From: Hyphomicrobiales bacterium
GTDB taxonomy: Bacteria > Pseudomonadota > Alphaproteobacteria > Rhizobiales > Rhizobiaceae
NCBI GenBank assembly: GCA_900472925.1
Contig: UCJU01000014.1
Coordinates: 1-64,000 of the forward strand
Direction of reading: 5' to 3'
Length of the DNA stretch: 64,000 bases
Positions 45,925 through 55,373 of the stretch are shown here, in pieces. The translations under genes were made by a program, and so were the position numbers. Within the stretch, counting starts at the first letter, position 1. Each line of letters begins with the position of its first letter. Under the pieces are notes generated by a model that was given only the letters and a program-made list of their open reading frames with translations, searched no databases and had not been told where the DNA came from.

Positions 45925-46413
45925 ATGAAGTTCCGCCCGAAAATCGTGCCTGGCAGTTTCTGCAAAATGGCGCTGGCGCTCACGGTCAGCCTGGTGGTGC
46001 TTGCGCCACAGGCTGCTCTATCGCAGCAGAAACACGCCGTTGTTCCAACAGCCACAATTTTCCCGGGCGACGTCATTACGCGTGAGCGAGTAACGGAAGT
46101 TCTCGTGACCAACCCCAACATCGCACCTGGCTATGCGGATGCCGTGGAAACCGTCGTCGGCAAGGTCTCAAAACGCACTCTGGTTGCTGGACGGACCATT
46201 CCGGTCGGCGATCTTCGTGATCCTTTCGCGGTCCAGCGTGGGGCCACCATCAGGATCGTCTACAGCATGGGCGGCATGAACCTGTCAGCATCCGGCACTG
46301 CCATCGAAGATGGCATGGCGGGTGAAGTCGTGCGTGTTCGCAATCGCGACACCGGCGTTACCGTCAGCGGAACAGCCAATCACGATGGCACCGTGGAGGT
46401 GTTGCAGAAATGA
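45925..46413 (+). CDS. flgA: Flagellar P-ring assembly chaperone FlgA
   Basis: A 162-residue periplasmic chaperone for FlgI. The signal peptide is at about residues 1-33. A SAF domain follows (VPTATIFPGDVITRERV...VVGKVSKRTLVAGRTI), with the C-terminal part IVYSMGGMNLSASGTAIEDG typical of FlgA. The protein is short (SAF domain only), as usual in alphaproteobacteria. The TGA stop overlaps the flgI start (ATGA). Confidence 0.93.
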   Translation: MKFRPKIVPGSFCKMALALTVSLVVLAPQAALSQQKHAVVPTATIFPGDVITRERVTEVLVTNPNIAPGYADAVETVVGKVSKRTLVAGRTIPVGDLRDPFAVQRGATIRIVYSMGGMNLSASGTAIEDGMAGEVVRVRNRDTGVTVSGTANHDGTVEVLQK

Positions 46414-47534
46414 GTTTTCGTCAGGGTCTGATCGCTGTCACGGTTATTGTCGCTACGCTTTTTGCGACGACGCCGATTGCCTATTCTCAAGCCAATGCGC
46501 GTGTCAAAGATATCGCATCTCTGCAGGCAGGTCGTGAAAACCAGCTGATCGGTTACGGTCTCGTCGTCGGCCTTCAGGGGTCCGGCGACAGCATGCGTTC
46601 TTCGCCCTTTACCGAGCAGTCGATGCGCGCCATGCTGCAGAACCTCGGCATATCCATGCAGGGCAACCAGTCCGGCTCCAAAAACGTGGCCGCCGTCATG
46701 GTGACCGCCAACCTTCCACCATTCGCAAGCCCGGGAAGCCGGCTCGACGTCAATGTCAGCTCGCTGGGCGATGCGTCGTCCCTGCGTGGCGGCACACTCA
46801 TCATGACCTCCATGTCAGGTGCCGATGGCCAGATCTATGCGGTGGCTCAAGGGTCCGTCATCGTCTCCGGCTTCAATGCCGAAGGTCAGGCGGCGCAGTT
46901 GACGCAGGGCGTCACCACAGCCGGTCGCGTACCGAGTGGCGCGATCATCGAGCGTGAACTGCCATCGCAGTTCAAGGATTCGGTCAATCTGGTCCTGCAA
47001 CTGCGCAATCCGGATTTTTCGACATCCACCCGTATTGCCGACGCGATCAACGGCTATGCAAAGACCGCCTTTGGCGAGCCAATTGCCGAAGCGCGGGATA
47101 GCCAGGTCGTCTTTATCCAGAAACCGCGCTCTGCTGACCTGACGCGTCTGATGGCCAACATCGAAAACCTTGCCGTAGAGACGGATACACCCGCCAAGGT
47201 CGTCATCAACGAGCGTACCGGCACTATCGTGATTGGCGCCGATGTCAGGATTTCACAGGTCGCCGTCAGCTATGGCACACTGACCGTTCAGGTCACCGAG
47301 ACGCCGCAGGTCATCCAGCCTCAGCCGTTCGGCCGTGGCGAAACCGCCATTCAGGACCAGACCGACATCTCTGCACAGCAGACCGGCGGACCGGTGGCCA
47401 TTCTCAACGGGCCAAACCTGCGGTCGCTGGTGGCTGGACTGAACAATATCGGCGTCAAGCCGGACGGCATCATCGCTATCCTTCAGGGCATAAAGTCAGC
47501 AGGCGCGCTGCAAGCAGAACTGGTATTGCAATGA
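46410..47534 (+). CDS. flgI: Flagellar P-ring protein FlgI
   Basis: A 374-residue P-ring subunit. The signal peptide ends near PIAYSQA, and the conserved RVKDIASLQAGRENQLIGYG segment opens the mature protein. SGAIIERELPSQF and the C-terminal LNNIGVKPDGIIAILQGIKSAGALQAEL complete the family pattern. It overlaps both neighbours by ATGA. Confidence 0.97.
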   Translation: MSFRQGLIAVTVIVATLFATTPIAYSQANARVKDIASLQAGRENQLIGYGLVVGLQGSGDSMRSSPFTEQSMRAMLQNLGISMQGNQSGSKNVAAVMVTANLPPFASPGSRLDVNVSSLGDASSLRGGTLIMTSMSGADGQIYAVAQGSVIVSGFNAEGQAAQLTQGVTTAGRVPSGAIIERELPSQFKDSVNLVLQLRNPDFSTSTRIADAINGYAKTAFGEPIAEARDSQVVFIQKPRSADLTRLMANIENLAVETDTPAKVVINERTGTIVIGADVRISQVAVSYGTLTVQVTETPQVIQPQPFGRGETAIQDQTDISAQQTGGPVAILNGPNLRSLVAGLNNIGVKPDGIIAILQGIKSAGALQAELVLQ

Positions 47535-48061
47535 TGGTCAAAATCTCTGAAATCCTCACACCCCGCCGCACGCTGCTTGCCGTTTTTGTCATGGTCGCCG
47601 CGCTTCCATCCGCAAGAGCCCAAGAGCAGGTGCGCGTGACATCCGGCGACACAAGCGGTCAGGAAATCCAGCAATACTGCACCAACGTCATCGATCAGGC
47701 GCGTGACCAGCGTTACCTCCTGCAAAAGCAGGACCTCGAAAAGCTGCAACAGGACGTCGACAACCGCATTGCCGTCATGGAAGCGCGCAAGAGCGAGTAT
47801 GAAGACTGGTTGAAGCGCCGCAACGACTTCATGAAACAGGCCGAGGCAAATCTGGTCAACGTCTACAAGACGATGAAGGCGGATGCCGCTGCTCCCCAGT
47901 TGGCCGAGGTCAACCCTGCGCTTGCGGCCGCAATCATCATGAAGCTGCCGCCTCGCCAGTCTGGCCTGATCCTCGCTGAAATGGACGCCAAGAAGGCCGC
48001 CATGGTTGCATCGATCATGTCCAGCGCGACCGACAAAACAACATCAAGAGATCCGTCATGA
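47531..48061 (+). CDS. motE: Motor chaperone MotE
   Basis: A 176-residue periplasmic protein with signal peptide (…AALPSARAQE), a long coiled coil (about 55-115, rich in Lys, Glu and Gln), and a C-terminal MgtE-N-like segment (VNPALAAAIIMKLPPRQSGLILAEM). In S. meliloti MotE is the chaperone that stabilises the motor protein MotC; no motC is present in this window. It is coupled to flgI and flgH by ATGA overlaps. Confidence 0.88.
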   Translation: MMVKISEILTPRRTLLAVFVMVAALPSARAQEQVRVTSGDTSGQEIQQYCTNVIDQARDQRYLLQKQDLEKLQQDVDNRIAVMEARKSEYEDWLKRRNDFMKQAEANLVNVYKTMKADAAAPQLAEVNPALAAAIIMKLPPRQSGLILAEMDAKKAAMVASIMSSATDKTTSRDPS

Positions 48062-48783
48062 ACAAAGCGCTCATTCTTATCCTTTCCGCCGCAAGCGTTC
48101 TAACCGGCTGCTCCAGCATCACGCAGAACCAGACGCTGAAGGAAATCGGTAACGCGCCGGCCATGAGCCCGATCGGAAGCGGACTGCAATTCAGCCAGGC
48201 GCCGCAATTGGCATCCTACCCGAAGCAGCCCTTGCACGCCGCCAGCGGCTACTCGCTGTGGAGCGACAGCAAGGCGGCCCTGTTCAAGGACGCGCGTGCG
48301 CTAAACATCGGTGATATTCTGACGGTCAACATCCAGATCAACGACAAGGCGACGTTCGATAACGAGACCGACCGCAGCAAGAAGAACAATCGCGACACCG
48401 GCTGGAAGGCCAACGCCGAAATTCTTGGCTGGAAGCCACAGGCGGATTCGTCGCTCAGCTTCGACAATACCAGCGAGTCCAACGGTAAGGGCTCCATCAG
48501 CCGCGCTGAAAAGCTGACGCTGCTGGTTGCTGCCGTCGTGACCGGGATTCTGGAAAACGGCAACCTGCTGATCAGTGGATCGCAGGAAGTACGTGTCAAC
48601 CACGAGGTTCGTATCCTCAACGTGGCGGGTATCGTGCGGCCGCAGGACGTCAATTCCCAGAACACGATTTCCTACGAGAAGATTGCCGAAGCCCGCATCT
48701 CCTACGGTGGCCGTGGTCGTATCACGGAAATCCAGCAGCCGCCGGTCGGCCAGCAGGTGGTGGATCTCTTCTCGCCGATCTGA
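48058..48783 (+). CDS. flgH: Flagellar L-ring lipoprotein FlgH
   Basis: A 241-residue outer-membrane ring lipoprotein. The lipobox is LTGC after a 17-residue leader (MNKALILILSAASVLTG). Conserved segments include SLWSDSKAALFKDARALNIGDILTV-type (about 65-88) and the C-terminal ARISYGGRGRITEIQQP. Length normal. A 68-base gap separates it from fliL. Confidence 0.96.
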   Translation: MNKALILILSAASVLTGCSSITQNQTLKEIGNAPAMSPIGSGLQFSQAPQLASYPKQPLHAASGYSLWSDSKAALFKDARALNIGDILTVNIQINDKATFDNETDRSKKNNRDTGWKANAEILGWKPQADSSLSFDNTSESNGKGSISRAEKLTLLVAAVVTGILENGNLLISGSQEVRVNHEVRILNVAGIVRPQDVNSQNTISYEKIAEARISYGGRGRITEIQQPPVGQQVVDLFSPI

Positions 48784-48851
48784 CATGAACCACGCAAAGG
48801 CCCGCCGCATTCCGCCCGGGCTGCTCTCGTAGATAAACGTAAGAAACGATC

Positions 48852-49385
48852 ATGAGCCTCACGACAACCGAACCAGCTGCCCCGAAGAAGCCGTCGATCG
48901 TCGTGACGGCGGGTGCTATTGCGGTGCTCTCGCTGCTCGGGCTGGGTGGTGGCTGGTTCGTGGGCAAAACATTGCTGGTTCCAGCAGCGCCCGCCTCCGC
49001 TACTCCCGCGCCGGCACCCGCAGAGCATGCGGCCGCAGCGGCGGAAGGTGGCCACGGGGCTCCCGCGGCCGGTGGCGAGCATGGTGCCGCCGGTGCTGCA
49101 GCGCCAAGCCTGGTCGCGCTCGATCCGATCGTCACCAATCTCGGTTACCCCAACGACAAATGGATACGGCTTGAACTTGCCTTGCAGTTTACAGGCCCGG
49201 GCGATGTGCCTCTGACGCAGGATTTGCATCAGGAAATGATGACGTATCTCAGAACTGTCTCCTTGCAGCAGCTTCAGGGACCACGCGGCTTTCAATATCT
49301 TAGGGATGACCTGAGAGAAATCGTTGACCTCAGATCAAAAGGGCGCGTATCCAAGGTTCTCTTCAGAACCTTTGTGATCGAATGA
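48852..49385 (+). CDS. fliL: Flagellar basal-body protein FliL
   Basis: A 177-residue inner-membrane protein, one helix at about residues 20-45, then a periplasmic Ala/Gly/Pro/His-rich linker (about 48-90) and the FliL domain (SLVALDPIVTNLGYPNDKWIRLELALQF...). In other bacteria FliL rings support the stator. The TGA stop overlaps the fliP start. Confidence 0.92.
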   Translation: MSLTTTEPAAPKKPSIVVTAGAIAVLSLLGLGGGWFVGKTLLVPAAPASATPAPAPAEHAAAAAEGGHGAPAAGGEHGAAGAAAPSLVALDPIVTNLGYPNDKWIRLELALQFTGPGDVPLTQDLHQEMMTYLRTVSLQQLQGPRGFQYLRDDLREIVDLRSKGRVSKVLFRTFVIE

Positions 49386-50119
49386 TTCGAAAAATTATCC
49401 TTCTGCTGGTTCTAGTCCTCATTCCGGGGCTAGCCTTCGCACAACAATCTCCGGCTGATTTGCTCAATCTGCCGCTGGATGGGTCTGCGGCTGCCTGGAT
49501 CATTCGCACTTTCGGTCTTTTGACCATTTTGTCGATTGCGCCCGGCATCCTCATCATGGTGACGAGCTTTCCGCGGTTCATCATCGCATTTTCCATTTTG
49601 CGCTCCGGTATGGGTCTGGGAACAACCCCGTCCACCATGATCCTCACCAGCATGGCGATGTTCATGACATTCTACGTCATGGCACCAACCTTCGAACGCT
49701 CCTGGCAGGATGGTATCCAGCCGCTTCTGCAAAGCCAGATCACTGAGGCTGTAGCCCTCGAGCGCGCCGCTGAGCCGTTTCGTGGTTTCATGGTCAACAA
49801 CACCCGCCCCAAGGATCTGGCGCTCTTCGTCGATCTCGCCAATGAGCGGGGTCAACAGACGATGAATGGCACTGTGCCGCAATATCGCGTTCTCATCCCG
49901 GCCTTCATGCTGTCGGAGATACGTCGCGGCTTCGAAATCGGCTTTCTGATCATTCTGCCGTTTCTCGTCATCGACATGGTCGTGGCGACCATCACGATGG
50001 CGATGGGTATGATGATGCTGCCTCCGACGTCGATATCGCTGCCGTTCAAGATTCTGTTTTTCGTGCTGATCGATGGCTGGAACCTGCTGGTCGGCTCACT
50101 GGTCAGATCGTTCTACTGA
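49382..50119 (+). CDS. fliP: Flagellar export-gate protein FliP
   Basis: A 245-residue polytopic subunit of the type III export gate. After the leader it has FGLLTILSIAPGILIMVTSFPRF and FILRSGMGL-like sequence, and the C-terminal LPFLVIDMVVATITMAMGMMMLPP, all FliP hallmarks. It is the last gene of the operon, facing the minus-strand flhA operon across 195 bases. Confidence 0.97.
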   Translation: MIRKIILLLVLVLIPGLAFAQQSPADLLNLPLDGSAAAWIIRTFGLLTILSIAPGILIMVTSFPRFIIAFSILRSGMGLGTTPSTMILTSMAMFMTFYVMAPTFERSWQDGIQPLLQSQITEAVALERAAEPFRGFMVNNTRPKDLALFVDLANERGQQTMNGTVPQYRVLIPAFMLSEIRRGFEIGFLIILPFLVIDMVVATITMAMGMMMLPPTSISLPFKILFFVLIDGWNLLVGSLVRSFY

Positions 50120-50189
50120 GACCATGTCATCTGCCTGAAACCGGTCACGCCATCCTGCCCGTTAAATCCATCTGATCGACGCTTGGCTG

Positions 50190-50230
50190 CGAGCCGCCGC
50201 ATCATCGTGAAAGGGTGCGGCTCGATTTAC
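50190..50230 (+). terminator. Terminator-like hairpin after fliP
   Basis: A perfect 8-bp stem (CGAGCCGC/GCGGCTCG, 19-base loop) followed by ATTTACC lies 70 bases after the fliP stop. The loop is long and the tail weak, so confidence is moderate. Confidence 0.5.
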
Positions 50231-50260
50231 CGGAGACGCGCTGAGCATTAACGCAGACGT

Positions 50261-50296
50261 AAAAAAACCGCCCGAACCTGGAAAAGTCCGAGCGGT
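50261..50296 (-). terminator. Rho-independent terminator of the flhA operon
   Basis: On the minus strand an imperfect ACCGC/GCGGT-based stem with an internal CGG/CCG extension is followed by seven T. It lies just past the stop of the FliL-like gene. Confidence 0.78.
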
Positions 50297-50314
50297 CTGA
50301 ATGGCATCAGATCT

Positions 50315-50848
50315 TCAGTGGCCGGAGCTTGCAGCCGCGGCCGGTTTCGGCGGTGGCGGATCGGTATTGACGACGATCTGCTGAGGCTTCTTGCTGGGGT
50401 CCCTGGCCTCGATCTCCTCTTTCGAGATGAAATCCATTTGTTCGATGAGGACCTGCTTGACCAGTGGCTTCTCAAGCCGGGCGTTAAGGCCGTCCTTGAT
50501 CTTAGCCTTAAAGCCGTTCACGTCGAATTTGTCGGCAGTCTTCACGTCCACCAGTCTGTCGCCCACCAGCAGCGTATACAGCTCGTCCGTGAGGAAGGTG
50601 GGAACCGGGACATTGATTTCCTTCAGCGCTTCTTCATCCACCTGAAGGCTGGCACGAAGAATGAAGTAGCCCGAAACCTTGCCGTCGACCAAGACTGGCA
50701 GCGTCACGGTTTCGCTTTCAACGAAATGCGGTGGGTGAACGACTTCGGCAGCAGGGTCTGAGCCCTTATTACCCAAGGTCACGGCGGCGTAGACGCCACC
50801 GAGTGTTACGACGAGAATCCAGATCCCTGTCGCTATAAGCTTGATCAT
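50315..50848 (-). CDS. FliL-like membrane-anchored flagellar accessory protein
   Basis: A 177-residue protein with one N-terminal membrane helix (IATGIWILVVTLGGVYAAVTL) and a periplasmic domain. The pattern TLPVLVDGKVSGYFILRASLQVD, then a long helix and VLIEQMDFISKEEIEA, resembles the stomatin-like FliL fold, although identity to the FliL encoded 1 kb away is not obvious. The C-terminus is a Pro/Ala-rich tail. It is the last gene of the flhA operon and overlaps the preceding gene by ATGA. Family assignment is inference; it could be an unrelated flagellar accessory protein. Confidence 0.65.
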   Translation of the reverse strand: MIKLIATGIWILVVTLGGVYAAVTLGNKGSDPAAEVVHPPHFVESETVTLPVLVDGKVSGYFILRASLQVDEEALKEINVPVPTFLTDELYTLLVGDRLVDVKTADKFDVNGFKAKIKDGLNARLEKPLVKQVLIEQMDFISKEEIEARDPSKKPQQIVVNTDPPPPKPAAAASSGH

Positions 50849-51210
50849 TGCGCCCCGCTTGCGAACTGTTCCAGCGAGTAGGTGCCGTCATCTTCCGCAC
50901 GTCTGGCAGCGGTCTTCAGAAGGTCGACCACGGCTCTTACGGCGTGAAGGTTGGCTTCGACGCGGCGAGTATTGATGGCCAGCTTGGCCTTGATATCGAG
51001 AATTTGACGCTTGTGAGCGGCGGCAATCTTGGTGCCATCGACATCGCGAAGCAACATGCTGAGCTCATACAGGCAACGGCTCTTGTGCGCGTTCGAAAGT
51101 TTGAAATCGAACTCCGGGTCTTTTCCGATCCGCTCGTTTTCGTTGTCGATAACCGTTTCGAGACGGCCGAGAATAGCCTGGGTTCTGTAGTCGTTGTTGA
51201 CAATTTCCAT
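50845..51210 (-). CDS. FlgN-like flagellar chaperone candidate
   Basis: A 121-residue all-helical soluble protein with no signal or membrane segment. Heptad-like patterns (ILGRLETVIDNENERI, AHKRQILDIKAKLAINTRRVEANL) fit FlgN, the chaperone for hook-filament junction proteins, and FlgN-size genes occur at this operon position in rhizobia. Sequence evidence alone is weak. Coupled by ATGA to the FliL-like gene. Confidence 0.55.
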   Translation of the reverse strand: MEIVNNDYRTQAILGRLETVIDNENERIGKDPEFDFKLSNAHKSRCLYELSMLLRDVDGTKIAAAHKRQILDIKAKLAINTRRVEANLHAVRAVVDLLKTAARRAEDDGTYSLEQFASGAQ

Positions 51211-51230
51211 GATTTTCAGCGCTCCGCCAC

Positions 51231-51785
51231 TTATGTTTCAGTCTTGTTGGTTTCGGTTACAGAAAAGATGCGCCGTTGGAAGTCCGTCACCATGCTGACG
51301 GCAAGGCTCTTACTGTCCTCATTCATCTTGGTCGGCGGCTCAGCATTGCGGACCCGCTGCATGGCCTGATTGTAGGCCTGTTCGGCAATGCCGATGCCAC
51401 CGCGTTTGGAAACGGCGTCCGCCATCTGTTCGGCCATCATGCTTTTCCAGAAATCGCCGGCTGAGCCTTTGCCGTAAACCTCTTCGCTTTCCTTCGGCAT
51501 CATGTTCTGGAGCATTGTCGACAGAACACTGGCTTCGAATTTCCGATATGTTTCAGGAATCTTCTCATCGTTTTTCACGTGATGGATGTTACCGACACCG
51601 GCTTTGCCAGCCGCCGTATCGATGCTGTTGATGGCAGATTCGAAACCGGCGTTGCTGGCTGTCAGCACGGACGCCTCTTTGGCGGCGCTCACCGAGCGCA
51701 GTTTTTCTCTTGCTGCCGTGACCTGTGTCGGGTCGGCTGCATTCACAACATCAAGCACAAGATCGCTTGGAGGAGAAATGGCCAC
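51231..51785 (-). CDS. flgJ: Rod-binding protein (FlgJ N-terminal domain only)
   Basis: A 184-residue protein. The C-terminal half (about 85-165) reads KFEASVLSTMLQNMMPKESE, then FWKSMMAEQMADAVSKRGGIGIAEQAY, the rod-binding signature of FlgJ. No muramidase domain follows, so peptidoglycan must be opened by a separate enzyme, as is usual in alphaproteobacteria. The N-terminal 80 residues are lineage-specific. Confidence 0.8.
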   Translation of the reverse strand: MAISPPSDLVLDVVNAADPTQVTAAREKLRSVSAAKEASVLTASNAGFESAINSIDTAAGKAGVGNIHHVKNDEKIPETYRKFEASVLSTMLQNMMPKESEEVYGKGSAGDFWKSMMAEQMADAVSKRGGIGIAEQAYNQAMQRVRNAEPPTKMNEDSKSLAVSMVTDFQRRIFSVTETNKTET

Positions 51786-51826
51786 GTCGTCATCCTTTTC
51801 CGTTTTTATCGGATGACGGTACCTGC

Positions 51827-52234
51827 CTAACCTTGCTGGAGGCTGGAGTCTTTCAAACTCATCTGAAGATCGATCAGTTCGTAAACGCTGTTGTCGTCGC
51901 GCACGCGCTGTTCGTCGGCGCGGGCTGCATCGCGCTTGTCTTCGAGACGTTCACCCTTTTTCGTCTCTTTCATAACCTGCTGCTCCTGCGCCTTCTCGAT
52001 CGACTCGAGGCGGACGTCGCGGGAGGTTAGTTTGCCGTGGCGTGCGGCGTAATGCTTGAGCATATGCTGATGCATCGGATCAAGCGACGTCAGATAGCCG
52101 GTCAGCGCGTCCATTTTTTCAGCCAGCTCGCTGCGTTCGCGCGTGGTGATCGCCAGCTCGTTTTCGGCCATCTTCTTGAGATGGCCTTGAACCTTGGCCA
52201 ACCTGTTGAGCTTCTTAGATTTGGAATCGTCCAT
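51827..52234 (-). CDS. Coiled-coil flagellar accessory protein, FliJ-like size
   Basis: A 135-residue, highly charged, almost entirely helical protein with predicted coiled coil (LAKVQGHLKKMAENELAIT, then ERSELAEKMDALTGYL and AQEQQVMKETKKGERLEDKR). Size and composition resemble FliJ, the export-ATPase stalk protein, but I see no decisive motif. It lies nine bases after fliR in the flhA operon, so a role in export or assembly is likely. Confidence 0.55.
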   Translation of the reverse strand: MDDSKSKKLNRLAKVQGHLKKMAENELAITTRERSELAEKMDALTGYLTSLDPMHQHMLKHYAARHGKLTSRDVRLESIEKAQEQQVMKETKKGERLEDKRDAARADEQRVRDDNSVYELIDLQMSLKDSSLQQG

Positions 52235-52243
52235 CCCCGCCCC

Positions 52244-52996
52244 TCACATATTCGCAAAAACGCGGAAAAACCCGTTCACGAACTGGTTCACCACGGCCGC
52301 AATGCCGAAATAGAGCAACAGCAATCCGCCACCCAGCGCGTAGGGTGTCGATATGAAGTACACGGGTATCTGCGGGGCCAACTTGTTGATCAGTCCGATC
52401 GCCACATTGAAGAGAAATCCATAAAGAATAAACGGGCTGGCAACACGAAGCGCGACATTCATGGAGGCAACCAGCGTATCCGTCAGCGAGATCAGCATGC
52501 GTTGCACGCTCATCGCGCCACCGAGCGGGATGGTCGCGTAGGAATCCACGATGGCCCGGAAGACCACGTGATGGAAATCGAGAATGAACAGCAGCAGCAG
52601 AACACCATAGGACAACATGCTGGAGAGCTGATTTTCCGATGTGTCTTCGAGCGCGTCCTGCACGGGTGGGCCGGTAAAGGAAATCGCCGTGCCCATGGCG
52701 GTGGCCGCAAACTGCATGCCCAGCACATAGAGGTGGGCGATCATGCCGAAGGTGGCGCCCACCAGGGATTCGAAAAAGATGAACTTGAGATAGGTGATCG
52801 TGTCGGTTTTCACCAAGGGGTAGATCGTGTCCCACAGCAACGGCAAAATGGCCATCGAAAGCGCCATGGCAAGGAGCAACCGGATTTGCATGGGAAGGCG
52901 TGCCGAAGAAAAACCCGGCATCACCATCAAGCAGGCACCAATCCGGCAAAATGCCAGAAAGAGTGCCATCACCGTTCCCTGCGGGTCTGAGATCAT
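52244..52996 (-). CDS. fliR: Flagellar export-gate protein FliR
   Basis: A 250-residue polytopic protein of the type III export gate. [34 protein letters not shown] is the typical FliR N-terminus (residues about 9-42; PGF-S...P). It overlaps flhA by four bases (ATGA). Confidence 0.95.
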   Translation of the reverse strand: MISDPQGTVMALFLAFCRIGACLMVMPGFSSARLPMQIRLLLAMALSMAILPLLWDTIYPLVKTDTITYLKFIFFESLVGATFGMIAHLYVLGMQFAATAMGTAISFTGPPVQDALEDTSENQLSSMLSYGVLLLLFILDFHHVVFRAIVDSYATIPLGGAMSVQRMLISLTDTLVASMNVALRVASPFILYGFLFNVAIGLINKLAPQIPVYFISTPYALGGGLLLLYFGIAAVVNQFVNGFFRVFANM

Positions 52997-55083
52997 GAGA
53001 TCGAGCCGAGTATCTTTATTTCCGTGCCCTTGGCCAATTCGACATGTGACAGCACCGGCAGCGTACTGAAGAGGCGTTCCGTAATCATGCGGACATAAGA
53101 CCGGGTTTCGGGCAAAGTAACAAGTACGAATGGCAGCCCGACATCCATGTATTCACGGATTACTTTGCTCGCCTCGTTCGAGAACTCTTCCACCTGACGC
53201 GGATCGATATCGAATTCGATCACTTCGCCCTTCGGATCGCGCTTGAGGGCTTGCTGGAACACGACATCCCACTTCGTTCCCAGTCTCAACACGCGCAGAA
53301 CGCCATTATCCGACAAATCCCCGCAGATTTGCTGCGCCATGCGAATACGGACATGCTCGACAATCTGCTCGGTTCTGCGCAGATGAGGCGCAAGTTCGGC
53401 CACTGCTTCCAGAATGAGGTGGAGATTGCGGATGGAGACGCGCTCTGCCAGCAGCAGCTTCAGGATGGCCTGCAAACCGGAATAGGACATGTGCGAAGAG
53501 CAGATTTCGTCGGCCAGTTTCTTGTATTCCGGGTCGAGCCTGTCGATGAGAACCTTGACGTCCTTGTAGGACAGCAGCATCGGCAGATTGTTGCGGATGA
53601 CTTCGCTGACATGGGTCAACAGGGCCGAAATATTGTCGATCGGGTGGAAGCCCTCGCGCTTGAGATCTTCCACGAAGTTTTCCAGAACGGAAACGGCTGG
53701 CATGCCAAATGCTGGTTCCCGCACATCATCGCCAGGGACGGACGGTCTGCGACCCTTGCCGGTGATGACGAGAACTTCGCCGACGCGCAGCGTGCTTGCC
53801 GCAACGGTCGTGCCGTGAATTCTGATCTGGTAGGACTTGTCGGGGATGGCGATATCGTCGGTGACCTTGATTTCCGGCACGACGAAACCGTACTGGGTGG
53901 CGAACTTTTTGCGCATCTTGCCCACCCGGAACCCAAGTTCCTGATGCGCGCCGAGCAACCGTGGAGAGACCTGCTTTCCAAGCGCAAGCTCGATTTCGGT
54001 CGTGCGCAGAGAATTCTTGACCGTATCCTTCTCCGCTTCCTGGGCCTGATCTGTCTGCTGTTGTTCGGCAACGCGTTCCGCATCTTTCACCTGCGCCAGC
54101 TGCCTTGGAATGAACCATGCGCCGAATGCGAGCATCAGACCGAGAAACAGGAAGGGGATGAACGGCAAGCCCGGAACGACTGATAGAACGAACATCAGGC
54201 CAGCAGCCACGCCGAGAGCCTTGGGATATCCGCTCAGTTGATTGATCACGGCTGTATCGGTGGAGCCCTTCGCGCCACCACGGGTAATGATAAGACCGGC
54301 TGCCAACGAAACGATCAGCGCTGGCACCTGCGAAACGATACCGTCACCGACGGACAGCTTCACGAATACGTCCGCGGCTTCGCCAATCGGCATGCCGTGA
54401 CGGAAAACGCCGATGATGATGCCGCCGCAAATGTTGATGGCGGTGATCATCAGACCTGCGACCGCGTCACCGCGAACGAATTTGGAGGCACCGTCCATGG
54501 CGCCGTAAAAGGCGCTTTCTTCTTCCAGCTCACGGCGTCGCAGCTGGGCTTCTTTTTCGTTAATGATACCGGCGGACAAGTCAGCGTCGATCGACATCTG
54601 CTTGCCGGGAATGGCATCGAGGGTGAAGCGCGCGCCGACTTCGGCGATACGCGTCGCACCCTTGGTGATGACGATGAAGTTCACCACGATAAGGATGAGG
54701 AAGACGATCAGACCGATGACGAAGTCGCCCGACATCACCAGGGTCGAGAACCCGGCAATGACGCCCCCTGCGGCTTCGTGACCCTGATTACCGTGCGAAA
54801 GAATGACACGCGTCGTCGCAATGTTGAGCGCCAGACGGATCATGGTCGAAATCAGAAGGATGGTCGGGAAGGACGAGAAATCCAGCGGTCGCTGAATCCA
54901 CAAGGATACCATCAGGATGAGGACAGAAAAGGCAATCGAAAATGCCAGGCCCATATCGATCAGGAAGACCGGAATAGGCAGGAAGAGGATACAGAGGATG
55001 GACACGATGCCCACTGCAAACCCGATGTCGCGACCACCTGGTGCGGCCTTTGGCAGGGGCAATATGCTCGGAGGCGTCGCCAT
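52993..55083 (-). CDS. flhA: Flagellar export protein FlhA
   Basis: A 696-residue export-gate protein. About eight membrane helices lie in the first ~330 residues, with the FHIPEP-type signature region [26 protein letters not shown] long cytoplasmic substrate-docking domain follows (about 340-696; [22 protein letters not shown]-type segment). It is the first gene of the minus-strand operon flhA-fliR-coiled coil-flgJ-flgN-like-fliL-like; the promoter must lie in the 290-base gap to the DUF1217-type gene. Confidence 0.97.
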   Translation of the reverse strand: MATPPSILPLPKAAPGGRDIGFAVGIVSILCILFLPIPVFLIDMGLAFSIAFSVLILMVSLWIQRPLDFSSFPTILLISTMIRLALNIATTRVILSHGNQGHEAAGGVIAGFSTLVMSGDFVIGLIVFLILIVVNFIVITKGATRIAEVGARFTLDAIPGKQMSIDADLSAGIINEKEAQLRRRELEEESAFYGAMDGASKFVRGDAVAGLMITAINICGGIIIGVFRHGMPIGEAADVFVKLSVGDGIVSQVPALIVSLAAGLIITRGGAKGSTDTAVINQLSGYPKALGVAAGLMFVLSVVPGLPFIPFLFLGLMLAFGAWFIPRQLAQVKDAERVAEQQQTDQAQEAEKDTVKNSLRTTEIELALGKQVSPRLLGAHQELGFRVGKMRKKFATQYGFVVPEIKVTDDIAIPDKSYQIRIHGTTVAASTLRVGEVLVITGKGRRPSVPGDDVREPAFGMPAVSVLENFVEDLKREGFHPIDNISALLTHVSEVIRNNLPMLLSYKDVKVLIDRLDPEYKKLADEICSSHMSYSGLQAILKLLLAERVSIRNLHLILEAVAELAPHLRRTEQIVEHVRIRMAQQICGDLSDNGVLRVLRLGTKWDVVFQQALKRDPKGEVIEFDIDPRQVEEFSNEASKVIREYMDVGLPFVLVTLPETRSYVRMITERLFSTLPVLSHVELAKGTEIKILGSIS

Positions 55084-55273
55084 TCTAACTCCATCTCTTC
55101 ATGAGAAACTGCAGAACCCTTCCGGCTTCCCCATCATGGGCAAGCCATGCCGATCAGTTGGACACAGATCGACGTCGCAGCATTATTGGATCAAGCTTGC
55201 GCGAGAGTGGATAAAACGGCGCGTTGTTGTTGCCAGCGGGTGTGCCGATGAAGGAGTGAAATATTAGGCTTTG

Positions 55274-55311
55274 GTTCAGATCGAACTTGTAATATATTGT
55301 TCGAACTGTTC
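55274..55311. promoter_or_regulatory. GTTC/GAAC inverted-repeat cluster
   Basis: GTTC-N5-GAAC (55274-55286), the perfect palindrome GTTCGAAC (55299-55306) and another GTTC (55308) lie within 38 bases, 60-100 bases before the DUF1217-type gene and in the region shared with flhA. It may be an operator; the factor is unknown. Confidence 0.35.
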
Positions 55312-55373
55312 GCGCGATGATAGCGTGTATGCTGGCCATGTCTTCCAAAGGGCCACACTATGCAAGGCTACCT

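Noticed and set aside
50234-50248. TTAA-N7-GTAA considered as another CtrA box
   Set aside because: One half-site is mismatched and it lies between two converging gene ends where no promoter is needed.
55274-55311. GTTC half-sites considered as an alphaproteobacterial SOS (LexA) box
   Set aside because: The LexA pattern needs GTTC-N7-GTTC; the spacings here are 5 or are inverted, and neither flanking gene is a DNA-repair gene.
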